64,000 bases of DNA from assembly GCF_964199755.1 (NCBI RefSeq), contig NC_133903.1:52939239-53003238 (forward strand), written 5' to 3'. Both the position numbers and the translations under genes were made by a program. The stretch is from Larus michahellis (taxonomy: Eukaryota; Chordata; Aves; Charadriiformes; Laridae). The notes under the pieces were generated by a model. It saw only the letters and a program-made list of their open reading frames with translations, did no database searches and was not told the DNA's origin. Below, piece by piece: positions 24,301-37,639 of the stretch. Each line of letters begins with the position of its first letter. Positions within the stretch are counted from its first letter, which is position 1.

Positions 24301-27300
24301 CCGATTGCCCTTCTTACCTCGAGTTCCTTCCATTCTATTTCTTTTCTGGGTGTGGATGGAAAGAGGAACCATGTCTACAAAACAGCACTCAACCTGCAGT
24401 CAGTCTGCCCAACCTTCTCTGATCCCACCACGTCTACGTGAGGAATTCAATTCTCGGCAAAAATACTAGTCAAATCTCAAGCCCTGCCTCCTTCCAGTGG
24501 TAAATTATGATGTCTCTGAGGCACCAACAGTTTTCTCACTTTTGTCTTCTTGGCTGGTTTTGGAGGGAGAAGCTTGGCAGGAAATCCCTCAGGTTCTCAC
24601 AGTGACTGGATTAAGCCACAGCCGTGGGTTGTGATTCAGGTACAAAGTGGGATTTGAGAGGTCGGTGTTAGGCTTCCAACTCCAGATTCCTGCCTGCTTT
24701 TGGCAAAAATACTTGCTAAAGACAGCCAGGAGGCTCGGTTGGGTTCAGAAGCTTGTTGTTGGTACGATGAACTCCCCGAGCTTTGGGGAGGTGCTCAACT
24801 TGCCCAGAAAGGGCATAATGATGCGTATCTGTACTGAGAGCACCAAATGCACAAATGCTTATCTGCAATCCCATCCAAACAAAGAGATACAGAATCGGGA
24901 AATGCTTGCAAAAGATCACTGAAAGAGATCTATATGCAAGCGACATTAATTTCCATTCCTTAAAACGCAGATGTCTGAGCAAAAAAGCCAGATAAGTGCC
25001 TCTGAATAAGAGAGCACTGGAGTGCTCCCAGTCGGAGCTCCAGTGCCTGTGAGTCAGCTGGGAAGCGGAGTGCCGCAAACAGCTGGGCAAGCAAAGGAGC
25101 AAGCCCCGAGAGAGGGAGCAGGAGCAAAGATGCTGCAGTGCACAACTGCAGCGAGGGACTGATTACACTCATCTCCGAGCAGGCAGAGTTTGAAATGGAA
25201 ATGAGGAGAAGAATTCCCTGCCACACTACCCAGCAGCTCCAGTAAACGTTGCTCTGAGACAACAGGGAAGCAGGCAGCGTGCAGCGTGGACTTTGTTTTG
25301 TTTCACCATTATTCAGCTCATCTCAGAGTTCAGTTAATTGTAACTCAAAGTGTCCCATACTGTAATGAAACATTAAGAAAAAACTATTTCTACCTTCACA
25401 TCTTGACATTGATATTGGGGTCTCCCTGCAAGCGGAGGCTTCGGCTTCTGCACTCAAAGCAGAGCAAATTACCAGTTCTTTACACAAGTCCCATCCTTAT
25501 GGGCTTGGAAACAAAATATTGCTTGTGATGGAATGCAAAGGCCTGCAGAGTCGGGAATTCACATCTGAGCTGCGGAGTCTTCCCTTTGCAGTCAGGCACG
25601 TCTAAGAATGCCTCAGGTTATAGTGCCTACTCAACCCAAAATTCCTATGAGGAAACCAAACCCACCTTCCCTGATATACTTCAGTTCTTCCCAAACCTTC
25701 AAAACTTCCAGACACACAACTTCCAGGCAAGCATCAATGCAAACCTCTAGCAAACTTTTGCCTCTGCCAAAAAGGGAAGTTTGACTTGCCTTGCCATCAT
25801 CCTTCATCACAGCTTGGGGTTTTTTTTTCCTTCTTTTTTATGACTTTAGGAAACTCCTGGCTTTCTCAGGCAGGACACACATCTGCTGTGGGCACCTAAA
25901 AACAAACAAAAAACCCCCCTCTGATCTCTGTTTTAGCTGAGACAGAAGTACTTAATCAAATACATGCCCAGGAATACTACAAGTCTCATATGCATTGAAA
26001 AATGTTCTGACTTTTTATGTTGCAATGCTTTTACTTTACACTTCCCATCCGTGGATGGAACTTGATACAGGTGTCACTACCCCATTTTTACCAAAAAGAC
26101 AAGTGACGTGAGGTAGCTGGTGTTTGGCCAGTGGCACCGTCTAGAAGGAGACCAGGTGGCATGACTTGACTTGACATCATTCAAAAACACACAAAAAAAT
26201 TTGGATCCTTAGCTGCACTACAAAGATCTTTCTTTCTGGAGGATTCCTTCTCACTTCTGTTATAAAAAATATCCTATATTCAACAATTAAAGCAAGAGAC
26301 TCTCATCTGAAGTCTTTGCTTGGGTGACACTAAGTAGATCGTATTGCCTTACATCCCTGCTGTTCCCAATGCTCCAGGTTCCCTCCACCCCAAGCAGAAG
26401 AAGGGGATGGGGAGGGACGTTTTGGGATTATTGGTACAACAGAGCTTCCATTTCTATCAGAGGCAAATGATCAACATTTTCTTTATGATTACCAGACCAA
26501 TACAGGAAGTTAAGAGGGATTTCTGAGATACTGCCCAATAAAATGGATTGCGTCACTGTAACATCCCCCGCACACTCTTATAGTAAACTGCAATCTTTAG
26601 ATAAATATTTAGGTGTAAACATTAGTCTGGATTTAAATCCATAATATACACGCCCACCTCCTTCATCCACTGAAAGAATAATTTAGTATTTTTATGCAGT
26701 AGTCAGCTCCAAAAAATACTGCTTCCCAAAGTAAAAGTCAAGTAAAACCCATTAATAATAATTGCATGATTTCTTCTTTAAAATATATTCCTCCGTATGA
26801 TTTCTCTAGAGGAAAACACAGAAGATCTCTTTTGACTGCCTCGTGTTCCCTTTCTAAAGCATTTGAGAGATCAAACTTTAACAGCTTAAATATGAATTAA
26901 GAAAAATAAACATATAAATTGAGATTCATATTGCCTAATATTATGTTTGGACATATTTATACCAGTAGCAATACTGTAGTCATCCAAGCAGGAAACAAAA
27001 ACAATACTTATTTCTCCAGTCACAAATAAACTAATTTTAAAAATCAACTATTTCCAGACTAGATTTTTTATTCTTTTCATAAAAATGGAAGGATGGTGGC
27101 TAGAGGGGAATTCATACTTAAAACTAATTTAACAATAAATTAGTGCAAAACATACATAACATGTGTAGGGCTATTTTACAGAAATAAAGATGCTAAATTC
27201 AACCAAGAAATTATTTGCTGTGAATTATTCTCAGTTCTTTCAGTTCCTGAACCTTTATAAAGGTTCTGTGGAAAGCAGGAAAAAAAAGAAAATCAGGCAT

Positions 27301-28239
27301 ATGCAAAGCAAAACAGCATCAAAAGTCAAAGAAGTCTCCAAGGGAGACGAACTTCAATGCCACAGTAGGGTAAACAAATGGAATTATTTACAATACAACA
27401 TTATCATTTGCGATGATATTTTATTCATTATTTAATCACACACTGGGTCTCCCTCGTAGCCTGTGGTAGACACCATAGCCATTTTGTTCCGTCTTTCACC
27501 TGCCATGTATGAATGTAAATGATATAGTTTATTTAAACGTTTGTATACATCGCGCAAGCTACTGCCTCCTGTCTGTGTTGAAAACATACTCCTCTCCCTC
27601 CACCTGCTCACAGGGGACACGCAGATCTCAGGGCTGCAAGAATTGGATAGATGAAACGACTGAGTACAGATGAGTCCCTGGCCCTTTGGTCGCCGGGTAG
27701 CAGGCTGGCACGGCTCCCTCCAGAGCTCCTCCTCTTCCTCAGCAGGAAAAAACCCTCAAAAGGAAATTCAAGTCCAGAGCTGGTGTGCTCGGTGGCACGT
27801 TGGACTGAGATTCTGTGAATTGCCACGTGTGTTCCATGGCAAACTGAACTGTTCACAACAGCACAACCAGCGCAGGAAAACAGACAGACGTTTTTTTTGA
27901 AAGAGAACACGAACAGCAGCAGCAGCACTACTATAAAATCCAGCACAAGGAAAAAAAATCATCCTGCTTATCACCAGTTGTCATTGGTTTTGGTTGGTGC
28001 AGAATTTTTTTATTGGCAAGCTGAGAAGGAAACGGAGGGTTTGTGTTTCAAAAGTGTCTTGCACAACAGCCTAGAAAGGATGAGCTTTTTGCCCCAGTGC
28101 GGAGTTAAACAAAATGGGCTCAAGAAGACAATTTTTTGCTACAACTGGGCCTTAGTTTCACTATCTATTGCTATTTTCTGTGGGCTCTCATGCTAAAGAT
28201 GTCTAATATTCAAGCTAAATTTCAAGAATCTCATGATTT
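24301..28239. other. Unique flanking DNA, no gene seen
   Basis: AT-rich apart from about 24950-25270, which is richer in GC and contains TGAGTCAGC at 25050-25058 (an AP-1/MAF-type site). No recognised exon, repeat or RNA gene. Open frames up to 128 codons on the minus strand near 24716-25102 resemble nothing known. Confidence 0.4.
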
Positions 28240-28560
28240 CCTTCACAATTTGCATAACCATGTGTATCAATCATGAGCTAAGCTTAAGCACCTCTTCGCT
28301 TAATCCCCTAATTTGCAGGGGCGGCGGAGGGGGGACAAGACGGGGGCGGTTCTGTTCAGCAATGCAAATCAGCCAAAGGAGGATACCGCCAGGATTAGCA
28401 TAATCCAACAGCTACAACTATTCAATTTGGAGACTAAGGATGATAAAACCTATTTTCCTAGTCAATCAATCATTGTGATCGCCTTGATTGAAAAAAATGG
28501 GGTGCAAATCAGAGTGTAAAATAATGAAATCAGCAGAATTATGTCAAATGACACCGCTGA
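28240..28560. promoter_or_regulatory. Candidate SOX-POU enhancer (octamer cluster)
   Basis: A perfect octamer ATTTGCAT lies at 28248-28255. Read on the minus strand, 28262-28248 is CATGGTTATGCAAAT, one base from the SOX-OCT composite consensus CATTGTTATGCAAAT. Further octamer-like sites are ATTTGCAG at 28311-28318, a perfect ATGCAAAT at 28362-28369 and GTGCAAAT at 28502-28509. Between the second and third sites are two GC boxes (28318-28324 and 28342-28349) in otherwise AT-rich DNA. An inverted TGTCA/TGACA pair (MEIS/TGIF-type half sites) lies at 28542-28553. No repeat family is recognised over this stretch. The density and arrangement suggest an enhancer. Function, cell type and target gene are inference; the CpG-island gene 5 kb away is the nearest candidate. 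Confidence 0.4.
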
Positions 28561-28644
28561 GAGCGAGGCCTTGTGTTAGGAGCATCCCACTATTGCTGTG
28601 ATGGGAAGTCAACAAATTATAAGAACCCATATAATTAAGAGCTT

Positions 28645-28730
28645 ATCAAAGCACTTTATCCCATCAAGCACTACCTTACAGATAACAGGTATTACTTCTA
28701 TTAACACTTAAGGAAATGAAGAGCAATGAG
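28645..28730 (+). mobile_element. Possible ancient MIR-like SINE fragment
   Basis: The order CAAAGCACTTTA, then AGGTATTACTTCTATTA, then AAGGAAATGAAGAGC loosely follows the core and 3' part of amniote MIR-type SINEs ('aaagcactttac ... ggtattattat ... gaggaaactgaggc'). Divergence is high, and I recognised it from memory only. It could be coincidence in AT-rich DNA. Confidence 0.3.
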
Positions 28731-31028
28731 GATGCTTGAAACATCCCAAGGCACTCGGAGCCAACGGGGAACGGAAGGTGACAAACCACTGTACATCCTA
28801 ACTGATTAAGGAGATTACCCAGGGGAACAGGAGAGAAAGAGTTGTCGCTGGCTGAGGCTGATCCAGGGGCTGCTGTCACTGCCAGTTCCATCTGCGAGCA
28901 AATCCCAACTTCGGAGCTTCCTTCCCAACTTCTTCCGCTGTTTGCATGATCTCCCCACCAGGCCCCGCGAGAACAATTACATGCTCCATCTCCTTTCCTT
29001 CCCATCGGATTGTCTCAAATAATAAAGGTGTTTGCAAATGTTAATTGTCTCGCAAAAAGCTAGGACCTTCAGATGGTGATTGCTCAAAATGAGGATTTTG
29101 CACTGGAAGAATGAACAAACCTTACTAACAAATGCAAACCTACAGGCTGTGAACAACCCCCTGTCGCATTACGGGGGATGTCATACTCGGTTTGACTGAA
29201 CTTTCCAAACTCATTTGATCCTGGTACCACGTGCAGCCTAATGAAAACAGTACTAACTTAATTTACTGTAGCTGATTTCTTAATAGCCGATTCACATTCG
29301 TCTAATAACTCATCCCCACCTTCCTTATCTGGGGTGTACGTGGAGCCAACTGAGACCTTCACACAGCCTCTGACACCGACAAATGCCTCTTTTTGATCAC
29401 TTGGGGTTGTACGAATCTATCACATACACATCAAAATCAAACACAAAGTAAGGGAAGCATTAATTAAATGGTATCAAACACAGACTTGACAAGACTATGA
29501 TTTAAGTATAGAAGTGCCTGAAGAATTGTGATTCAGTATTTTAGTTCGTAACCCACTTTTTATATCATTGTAACGAACTGAAAAAAGGGAACGCTTTCCC
29601 CCCCTCCACTCCCTTCATCTGTTTTATTTTATCTTTCAACTCGAGCTGGCAAGTCTGTGTCAGCATGGCCTATGAAAAAAGGTGACATAAATTGCTCAGA
29701 GACTTGAAAGAGAAGAAGAACTTGTAAACAAGTTCCCTATTCTCATACTCTGTCCCCTAATTCCAAAGAGAGAAACAACAGCACATCCTTCAGAGAATGC
29801 AGTTTCTTCTCCTCCAGCTTCAAGTCTGAGAACCGCTCCATGAAACCTAGGCAGGTTCCCCTGTGATTCTTTCTCTCTGTGAAGACCATCCTAGACCACA
29901 GAAATGCTGAAAAGGAGCACAGCCATTCTCAAAAAGCTAGCTGGCATAGCTGGTCTGATCATTAGGGAACATTACCAAAGGTTGACTTCGGATGTTAATC
30001 TGGTGCATGCACAAATAAACGCTTTAGACTAGAAGTCTTGAGACTAAAAACTCTTGTGAGATTTCTGATGCTCCCTGCTCAAAGTTCAGCTAGAACCTGA
30101 AAGTCCAGGGGGTCATGACATCTACAAAGAATAAAAATTAAACAAACCTTTATATCTAAATACACATATCCATCTAACAGAAATCACATCACCACTCCTA
30201 CTGAACATCATGAAGGAGAAAGAGATGCGGGCAGGAGCAGAAAGAGCTGTGGTACCACGGAGGTAACTGCTCTAATAGTAACCCAGAAGCGATCCGAACA
30301 GCCAGCACTGTATGTGGGCATACAGCAGCTCCCGGATTAATTTGTTGAATGCTTTCCAGCCTGTCTCCCATCCTTTAATGCCACAAAGGCATATTAGAAT
30401 ATTAAGAAGGCCAGTCAGGCCTGACATTTGACACCAGCGGAGGTCAGGAACACAACCTGCAAGTCAGAGCCTGTTGGGAGGGGAATGCTAACTTTCCTCT
30501 AACGCCTTCTAATTTCCTTTTCTCTTTGACTCTAGGGATGTCCTCTTTCTTCCTCTTGATTTCAGGCTAGGCTTTTTTTCTTCCTACACTTCTCTGTATG
30601 CAACCCTCTGCTATTTGCTTCTCTGACTTCACATGTAAGAAAGAGAAATAATGCCTTTTTTATCAATAGAATTCATCACTCGCACTTTTTGATAAAAATA
30701 GCTACTCTGACTATCTTCTATTTCCACTCATGTATCGCTGGCATCCAAAACCACCTATCATCTGAGACTTGGCACTGTGAAAAAATGATCTTACACAAGA
30801 ATAAGATGCAAATTTTTCCCTTAGAGTGGTAAGAACTTCCTCTGGAAACCTCCTTGTTGCTTGCTGCAAACACAGAAGTGGCCCGTTGCTCTTTGTAATC
30901 TTCTGCAGGAGCCACAGTCTGAGGCCTTTGTATTTCTTCAGTTATATGATGAGTTTACCAGCAAGCCATCTTCGGTGTGCTACTCCTCACTTGGCTGTGA
31001 CAGGGAATGAAATTTAATTCACAGCAGG
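28731..31028. other. Unique DNA, no gene seen
   Basis: AT-rich, without recognised repeats. Near 30414-30425 there is a 12-bp perfect palindrome GTCAGGCCTGAC followed by a second TGACA at 30428. The stretch at 29160-29340 is complex, non-repetitive text of the kind seen in conserved non-coding elements. No exon found. Confidence 0.4.

Positions 31029-31082
<54 letters not shown>
31029..31082. repeat. (ATT)18 microsatellite
   Basis: Eighteen uninterrupted ATT units (54 bp). The perfect array predicts length polymorphism. A minus-strand open frame through it encodes poly-isoleucine and is an artefact of the repeat. Confidence 0.97.
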
Positions 31083-31084
<2 letters not shown>

Positions 31085-33349
31085 GCTGAATACATCTGAA
31101 GGAGCGCAAATGTCATACCATCGTTCCTGTACATCACTTCCCCTTCTTTGCCATCTGCTCCTGAAGTCATCAGGCAAAACCATTTCAGCGTTCTCCGTTA
31201 TTGTCATCAAGTTTGCTTCTGCTTACCCGGTTTAATTTCATATTTTCATCCTCATGTTACCTGGCATGCAAGTTAGTGGAGTTTCTCTGTGTCATTTCTC
31301 TTACTCCTCCCCACTTCCACAAAAAAATGTGTACTTTTGGAAATTTGCTCTTCATTACTCTTTTTGACAGATCCTGGTACAGCTTGAAAATGCTCCGCAA
31401 GACTTATCTGCACTGGCCACATTGATTTATCAGATTAATTTAACTTCTTTGAAGAGGCTTTCAGTAATAATCAGCTCCATTGTGTTCACAAAAGTAATTC
31501 TAAATGCAGAAATGTTAATTAAGATGCAGGATCCTGATTTGGCTTATTGTTAAGATAAGGACAGCCCTGAAATTCAGTTCTGTGTGGCTTCCAAAACCTC
31601 AAAGAAGTTCAGGGCTCCCAGAAGCAGGCGGCCATCTCAAACTCTCCGCTTTCCAAAATATATGCAGCTTGTTCCGACCTCTGCCCTTGGTCTTCCTCTC
31701 CATTATCATAAGGACAAAGCAACAGGCAGCGGCAGCATTAATAAGATACAGCTCCTTGTTTGTCGGCACAGGTAACATCATAGAGATGAAGGCTTCCAAA
31801 CCACAGGAAAATGTCCAGATAGAAGAGACTAAAACATACAGATAGAAGAGCCTAAAACTAAACTAGAGGATACTAGAAAACACATTGATCATTTCATGAA
31901 CTACACAAATTGTATTAACATTTTATTTTATTTTTCAAAGTTTACCCCCTACTCTCAGCCAGTACCACCGTCACTTGATGAGTGACACTTCGCTGTTTTC
32001 CAAGTAAAAATGTGTGGGTTTAAAATGGAGTGCTCTCCTGGAGTCATGTCCTAGTGCAAGTGCTGTTAGCAAAACTGTGTCTAAATGTCGATAGATAGTG
32101 TCCTTTCAGGGGTTTTCTAGCCCCCGGTGGGGAGAAAGGGCTCGGACACTCTACTTGTTGCTATGGCAGCTACTAAAACTGCTGCTCACAAGAATTTTTG
32201 AATTGCTCTCTGTATTCAAACATGCCTTGAAATAAGGTTAAAAATCAACAGTTACAGCACAATTACTGACTTATTTGTTTTCCAAAATAAAAATAAATAG
32301 GAGAAGCACTTAATGTCCCCCCTGCATCTCAGTTGTGTTAATACCAAATCACGTGCAGTCTGTAAAGATTTTTCAGAACAGAGATTTGAAGCAAACCCTA
32401 TAAATAATTTTCATTATTTATATAATTAAATTAGAATGCACTATACTTCCTTTTCCTAATAATTTCAGACATGACTGCCTGCTATAAATGTGATCCCTCG
32501 TTGGAGACAAGCTGCATATCAAACAATACTTGCAAAAAAAATAATATGAAAATAGATTTCTAGGCATTGTGTGTATTTCAGGGTTTGCAGAGGTACTTTT
32601 CCCAGCTTGTCTCACTGTGCACATTTCACACTTGCTGCCGGACGAGAATGCTGCACTGGGGCTCCAGATCTGCCACTTGCTCGTCCTGATCTTGCCGTCC
32701 GAACACAAGCAGAGACTTTCCCACACCATCTCTGGTCGCTGTTTCGGCGTCATCCAGTTGCGTTTTCAGAGAGAGCCTCCACAGTCACGCTACTCACTGA
32801 GACAGTACGTTGGACCACACAAGAACAGTTGTCAGAGCCAAAGGTGACAATGGATCTGAGCAAGTCTTTGGATAGGCAGCCACATCCCCCTGGGTTTGCT
32901 GAAGCATCTCTGAAGCATTTTTGTGCCCTCATTACAGTATTTAATTTCATTATTATAACTGATAATTAAAAAAGAAACATTAAAATTGGTGTAGTAGCCC
33001 AGACGGAGGGGCTGTCTATCCAGGATCCTACCCACTTTAGCCAAGACCAACACTTGCAGTTTTGAGATCCAGACAGAAAGGGAATGGTTGATGCTCAAAT
33101 AAGACGAAGAGAGAGCGAGATGAACGTGCACTAAGTAGATTTCGTCTGCAACTAGCCCCACAGAAGAGAGAGAAAGAAGAGGGCATGGAACAAAGGCTGT
33201 GGTGTTCAAGGAACAGCTTTGTTTTGCATTACTCTCAGAGGTTTTTGTCTGAATTAATAAACAATGCCCTAAGGGAAGAGGTTGGAAGAGACTTTGGCAA
33301 GATGTTAGCCCTTCCTTAGTTGGGGAGACAAGCCAGCAGCCGTACAGCA
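31083..33349. other. Unique DNA, no gene seen
   Basis: No recognised exon or repeat. Overlapping open frames of 111, 132 and 125 codons at 32418-33209, on both strands, lie in a locally GC-richer patch (about 32580-32900). They show no domain and contradict one another in frame and strand. Confidence 0.4.
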
Positions 33350-33440
33350 GTTATGGAATAATCTGCCCATAGGGAAGCTTCTTCTTAGCTCTCATTAGTT
33401 AGAGGTAAGGTTATACCCTCAAGCATGAAGCACAAATCTA
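33350..33440 (+). mobile_element. Ancient CR1/L3-like 3' fragment
   Basis: The text TCTGCCCATAGGGAAGCTTC, then TTAGCTCTCATTAGTTAGAGG, then TTATACCCTCAAGCATGAAG resembles the terminal part of old amniote CR1-like elements ('cccattagggaagtttcttcctaacccc.attagttagaggttggcttataccctgaagcatgagg'). Recognition is from memory. The AG|GTAAGG inside it at about 33406-33413 looks like a splice donor but is more simply part of the repeat. Confidence 0.45.
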
Positions 33441-36400
33441 GGAATTTTAAAAGCATTAGTAACAAGAAATCCACTATTAGCATTGTTTCAGCTCCTTTTA
33501 ATTGACCATAATGCAAATATATTCAAAATGTTTAAAAGATACTTGAAAGGAATTCCAGAAAACAGTCCTCTCTGCTGGTATCATGTTTAAATCTGTTACA
33601 ATGCCCAAAGAAAATTAACTCACGTCTTAAATAATTCATGCATTTATTGGGTCAGAGGCTCTTTCAGATCTGATGCTCTGCCAATAGAAATGGCAGAGAT
33701 ACAAATGAGAAATCAGACAGGAGCATTATCCATAAAGTTTGAAACTGGATCTAATCCCAGCTTTCTTGAAATAGGATGTGTTCTGATGAAAAGCTGGTTT
33801 TCAGGCTTGGTCCTTCCGAAAGCAATGAAGGTTTTCCCAGCAGGTGCACTGCAGTCAGGTCATATTAGCTATAAGCAGAGCAACACAGTTTAGAGAGATA
33901 ATAACAGAGATTTTGTCCAAGTTACCTGAATGCACACAAGAGTTTAAGCTAGCCACAGCCATATTGAGTCTTTCTGCAACATCAGTAAACAGCCAGCACT
34001 CATTTCTAGAGCAACAGAGAGGATAATATGAACAGTTTGAAGGTGGAAGTATTGCTGTACCTTTATAAAAACCAGCACAGCAACTGCTGTGTGCACAGTA
34101 CTGTAGGTGCACTAAAACCCCTAAACTTCAGCAACATACACCAATGGCATTTTTCTTGTTTCAGCTCCCTTTAGTAGACTGGTAACTGCTTAATAGTAAT
34201 GAATTGCTACAGGTCTGAGTGGAACCAAATGAAGTGTGCCCAGGAACCAAGTTTTTGACAGAACTCTGCTAATTCACCTCAGCTGTGGCCTTTAGCGCCC
34301 TCAGGTAGCCCTTCCCTGGATCTCATACAAGAGAGGACTGCCAATCATCATGAACCGTGCCAATCCATGTGGTTGGTTTATATTGCAGACAAACATCCAC
34401 TTGAGATGAGGTCAGGGCCACCAAGCTCACTTTACTCATGACTGTAAGTCTGTTGAGAGCTTTGTTTTCAGAGATGAAAAATGACGGCGTTAACCCACAC
34501 ACTGCAAAGCGAGATACAGTTTTCCATTATCCTGCACCTGTAAGTCGGCACCATGCACCCAGGGATGAGCAAAAACATACAAAGACTGAGTTAAAATCCC
34601 AGAAGGGAAACTTTTAGATTAGTTGTTACCAGTGAATTGTCTCTGTTGGAAGCACTCCAGGAATAGTCGAATTAATTCCACCAGGGTGTTGCAAAAGGCA
34701 TGGATAAGAATCCAACATCCGTTTGGGAGAGGTGGTAATGCAGCACTACGCCGTTCGGAGATAATCAAATGTCAGCCTGGCAACTCTGCTGATACGATCA
34801 TTAAAAGATGGGCTCAATTCCACGAACACTCCCAGGTTTTTCATCCCTTGAGATGGAAACAGCTTTATCCCACTTAGAAGAAAAATGAATATTTTGCATA
34901 TATAAAGCTCTTTTATCCCCAAGGACTTCACTCAATGTGGACTAGATTTATAAATAGACTACCAGCAGGTGTCTTTGGAATTGTGATCAATTATCGATAG
35001 TCTGGCCCTACGCGTACAGTGGAACCTGCTTGTAGATGTTCTCACTATAATCTTGACTACACAAAGGGCAAAAGGATCAGGGCCCCATCGCTTGTCATGT
35101 GCAAGCGTTAGGTAGGCAAGAGAGAACGCTACTTCAAAAGTTGAAGAGACTGATGTAAGACAAATTTTCACTAGGGGCTCGATTCTGCACAGCATTAACT
35201 TGCCTGTAACTGATCAAAAACAGACAAAAGAAGCCATGTTCAAGTAATATTAGAGGTCCTAATATAAGGTCACGCAATTCTGATGCCCCAATAAGATTTC
35301 CGGAAGTATCTTAGATAGAGTCTTTGTGTAACATGTAGCTTTTTCCAAATAAAAAGCAGGAGTTCCATTAGATGACTAAATGCTCCAAACAGAAGCACGA
35401 AGCCTACCAGAAAACTCTCCACAACTGGGATCTGACCCTGTCATGAGATGTAAAACAGTCACTACTATCCAGTTAGTATTTCCCATTAGGAATAAGTGCA
35501 CCTGAAGTGACCTGACTCTAGCGTTTATCTTTCTTGTGGACTACTGAAGCTGAAGCCGTGTTAATTCTAGCTCTCTAAGAAGGCATCAGCACCAAGTCAG
35601 GAGGTTTGAAGAGCACTAAGAGAACGCCTGCAATACCTAAGTTTCTAAAAAAAGGCCCGAAAGACTAAACCCTGGGATTAAACTCATTAAAAACAAAAGC
35701 AAAAGCTAATTACGTACCTCGTGTGGTTATTTCTCCTTACAAAAACATTTCTTTAACCCAACCACTTGAACTAATCCACCTGCATATTAAATGGATTATT
35801 ACTTTAAAGGGGGACAGAACAGCATATTTCTCACTGCTGTGCTAGTAGATAGCAAATGGTAAGTTATTTTGCAGTGAAGCAAGAAAGGCATATCTATTTT
35901 GCATGCATGACATATGCTAACTGAGAGCACATTGGACAGCAGCTACATTACCATTAACCAGCTTTTACAAATGAAGGTTCATAGGAAGAGTAATGAAAGC
36001 CACAGAATTTCTTTTAACATGTTCTCCCATTATATCTCTATCCCAATAACCTCCCAGGAAAATGAGGAGGTCAAGGGAACAGTCAAAGTTGACAATGCTG
36101 AATCTCAAAACTACTATTATTAAACACGGCAATTCAAAAACTGAGAATTGCTGATAGAACGATGATGTGCCAGTTAGTCCAAAGGTGACCGTAAGGGCAA
36201 CAAAGTACTTGAGCAGGACCATCAGCCAGGGCAAAAGGGCAAGGAAAGTAAAAACTGGTCTGAGGCAATCTACACCAATGGTATATTTACAGAAAGGGAG
36301 GAATGAGTAATATGCCAAGTGAAAATAAGTATATAAAACAAAAAGCAAAATAAAATGAAATGTTGCATCACACACATCCTCTAGCTCATAAATACAGATG

Positions 36401-37570
36401 CTGGAATCACAGAAGGCTCCTGGTCTGAGTCATTTCGCAGTCTCTTGGGAAAGAAAACTAATGTACAAAACATTGAGGCTTCACACAGAAACTTATAAAT
36501 AAGGACTCCTAAGAAAGGTGTAAACAAAACTTACAAAACCCACCAATGCAGCATGTAAGTGGAAAGATCCAATTTTTAAGAGAAAGAACTCCGCTGCAAG
36601 AATTTTCCAGAAGCATATGGCTGTAATGTACAAGTGGGTCTCCTGGGAACTTGTCTCCAATGCAGCTTCTGATGACTGCACCTCCAGAAGGTGACATTTT
36701 TGGTAGGCACTACTTCGTACATTCAGGGATGGTTCGTGACAATGTTTTGATCCACCCAAGAACACACACAGACATCTATAAAGGTCAGCAATAACGCTCT
36801 CCTAGAGGCAAAGCAGAAAGGGGGTTAGCAGCTCCCTGTTCACATTGTATCAGCGTGTCAAATAAAAATTTCTTAGTCACAGATTTCTTCCATGGCTGTC
36901 ATTTGTGGTGACTTACCACAACAATTTTACATAAGCACAAACAAGTAAAATAGGTCTAACGCTCCTTCCACAGCTGGCAGCCCACTACATGACCCATCCA
37001 GTTTCCCCTCCTTTTGCAAATCCTCAGAGCAACAGGAAAAGAGGATACAATTTATTGATGCAGGTCCAGAAGCCCCCAGATGGCAGGCGATTGCAACAGT
37101 CATAAGAAAGAAAGAACACAGCTAAATAAAAACAAAGGTTACACAGCTATTGTTAAACTTACCAAATAACCCTCCCTCCCAGGCTTGAGCCAAAAAAAGG
37201 AAGGACTGCTCAGCAGCAAGCCAATGGAAATGAAAACCCTAAAGACAAACTCAGAACAAGGTCCTTCTTCACATACAATACAGTCTTAACATGTATTCAC
37301 AGGGGCAGCAGAGCAAGGTGAACTCAGCACATTCTGAATTTCAGGATCTTTTCAGAAATCCAAGTGCTCTGTTATGACAGAGTAGAGGTTTAGTTGTCTC
37401 TACATCTTGTCTAGAATAATGATAAATAAAGAAACTCTGAATATCTCAAGCAGGGCCAGATCTTCAGGTCAGTAGCTTCTAATGTCCACACCTGCAGAAG
37501 GAAGAATGTCAGGGGAGGAAAGAGGCTCCCAGGCGGGGTCACCAGGTGATTGGGTTTTTTTATTGTGATG
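33441..37570. other. Unique AT-rich DNA, no gene seen
   Basis: No recognised exon, RNA gene or transposon. ATGCAAAT, a perfect octamer, occurs alone at 33511-33518. A minus-strand frame of 136 codons at 35965-36375 is rich in hydrophobic residues, as expected from reverse-reading AT-rich DNA, and I do not consider it a gene. Confidence 0.4.
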
Positions 37571-37639
37571 TAGGATAGTTCATATTGGAAGGGACCTTAG
37601 AAGGTCATGTAGTCCAGCACACTGCTCAAAGCAGGGTCG
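37571..37639 (-). mobile_element. CR1 LINE 3' fragment
   Basis: The + strand text GATAGTTCATATTGGAAGGG, then ACCTTAGAAGGTCATGTAGTCC, then TGCTCAAAGCAGGGTC is the reverse complement of a CR1 3' end ('...gttggaagggacctcaggaggtcatctagtcc.acc.cctgctcaaagcagggtca'). The octamer tail is lost at the left. Similarity fades to the right after the GCAGGGTC word, so the element is 5'-truncated. Confidence 0.82.

Noticed and set aside
31019..31210. Poly-isoleucine minus-strand frame
   Set aside because: Translation of the (ATT)18 microsatellite.
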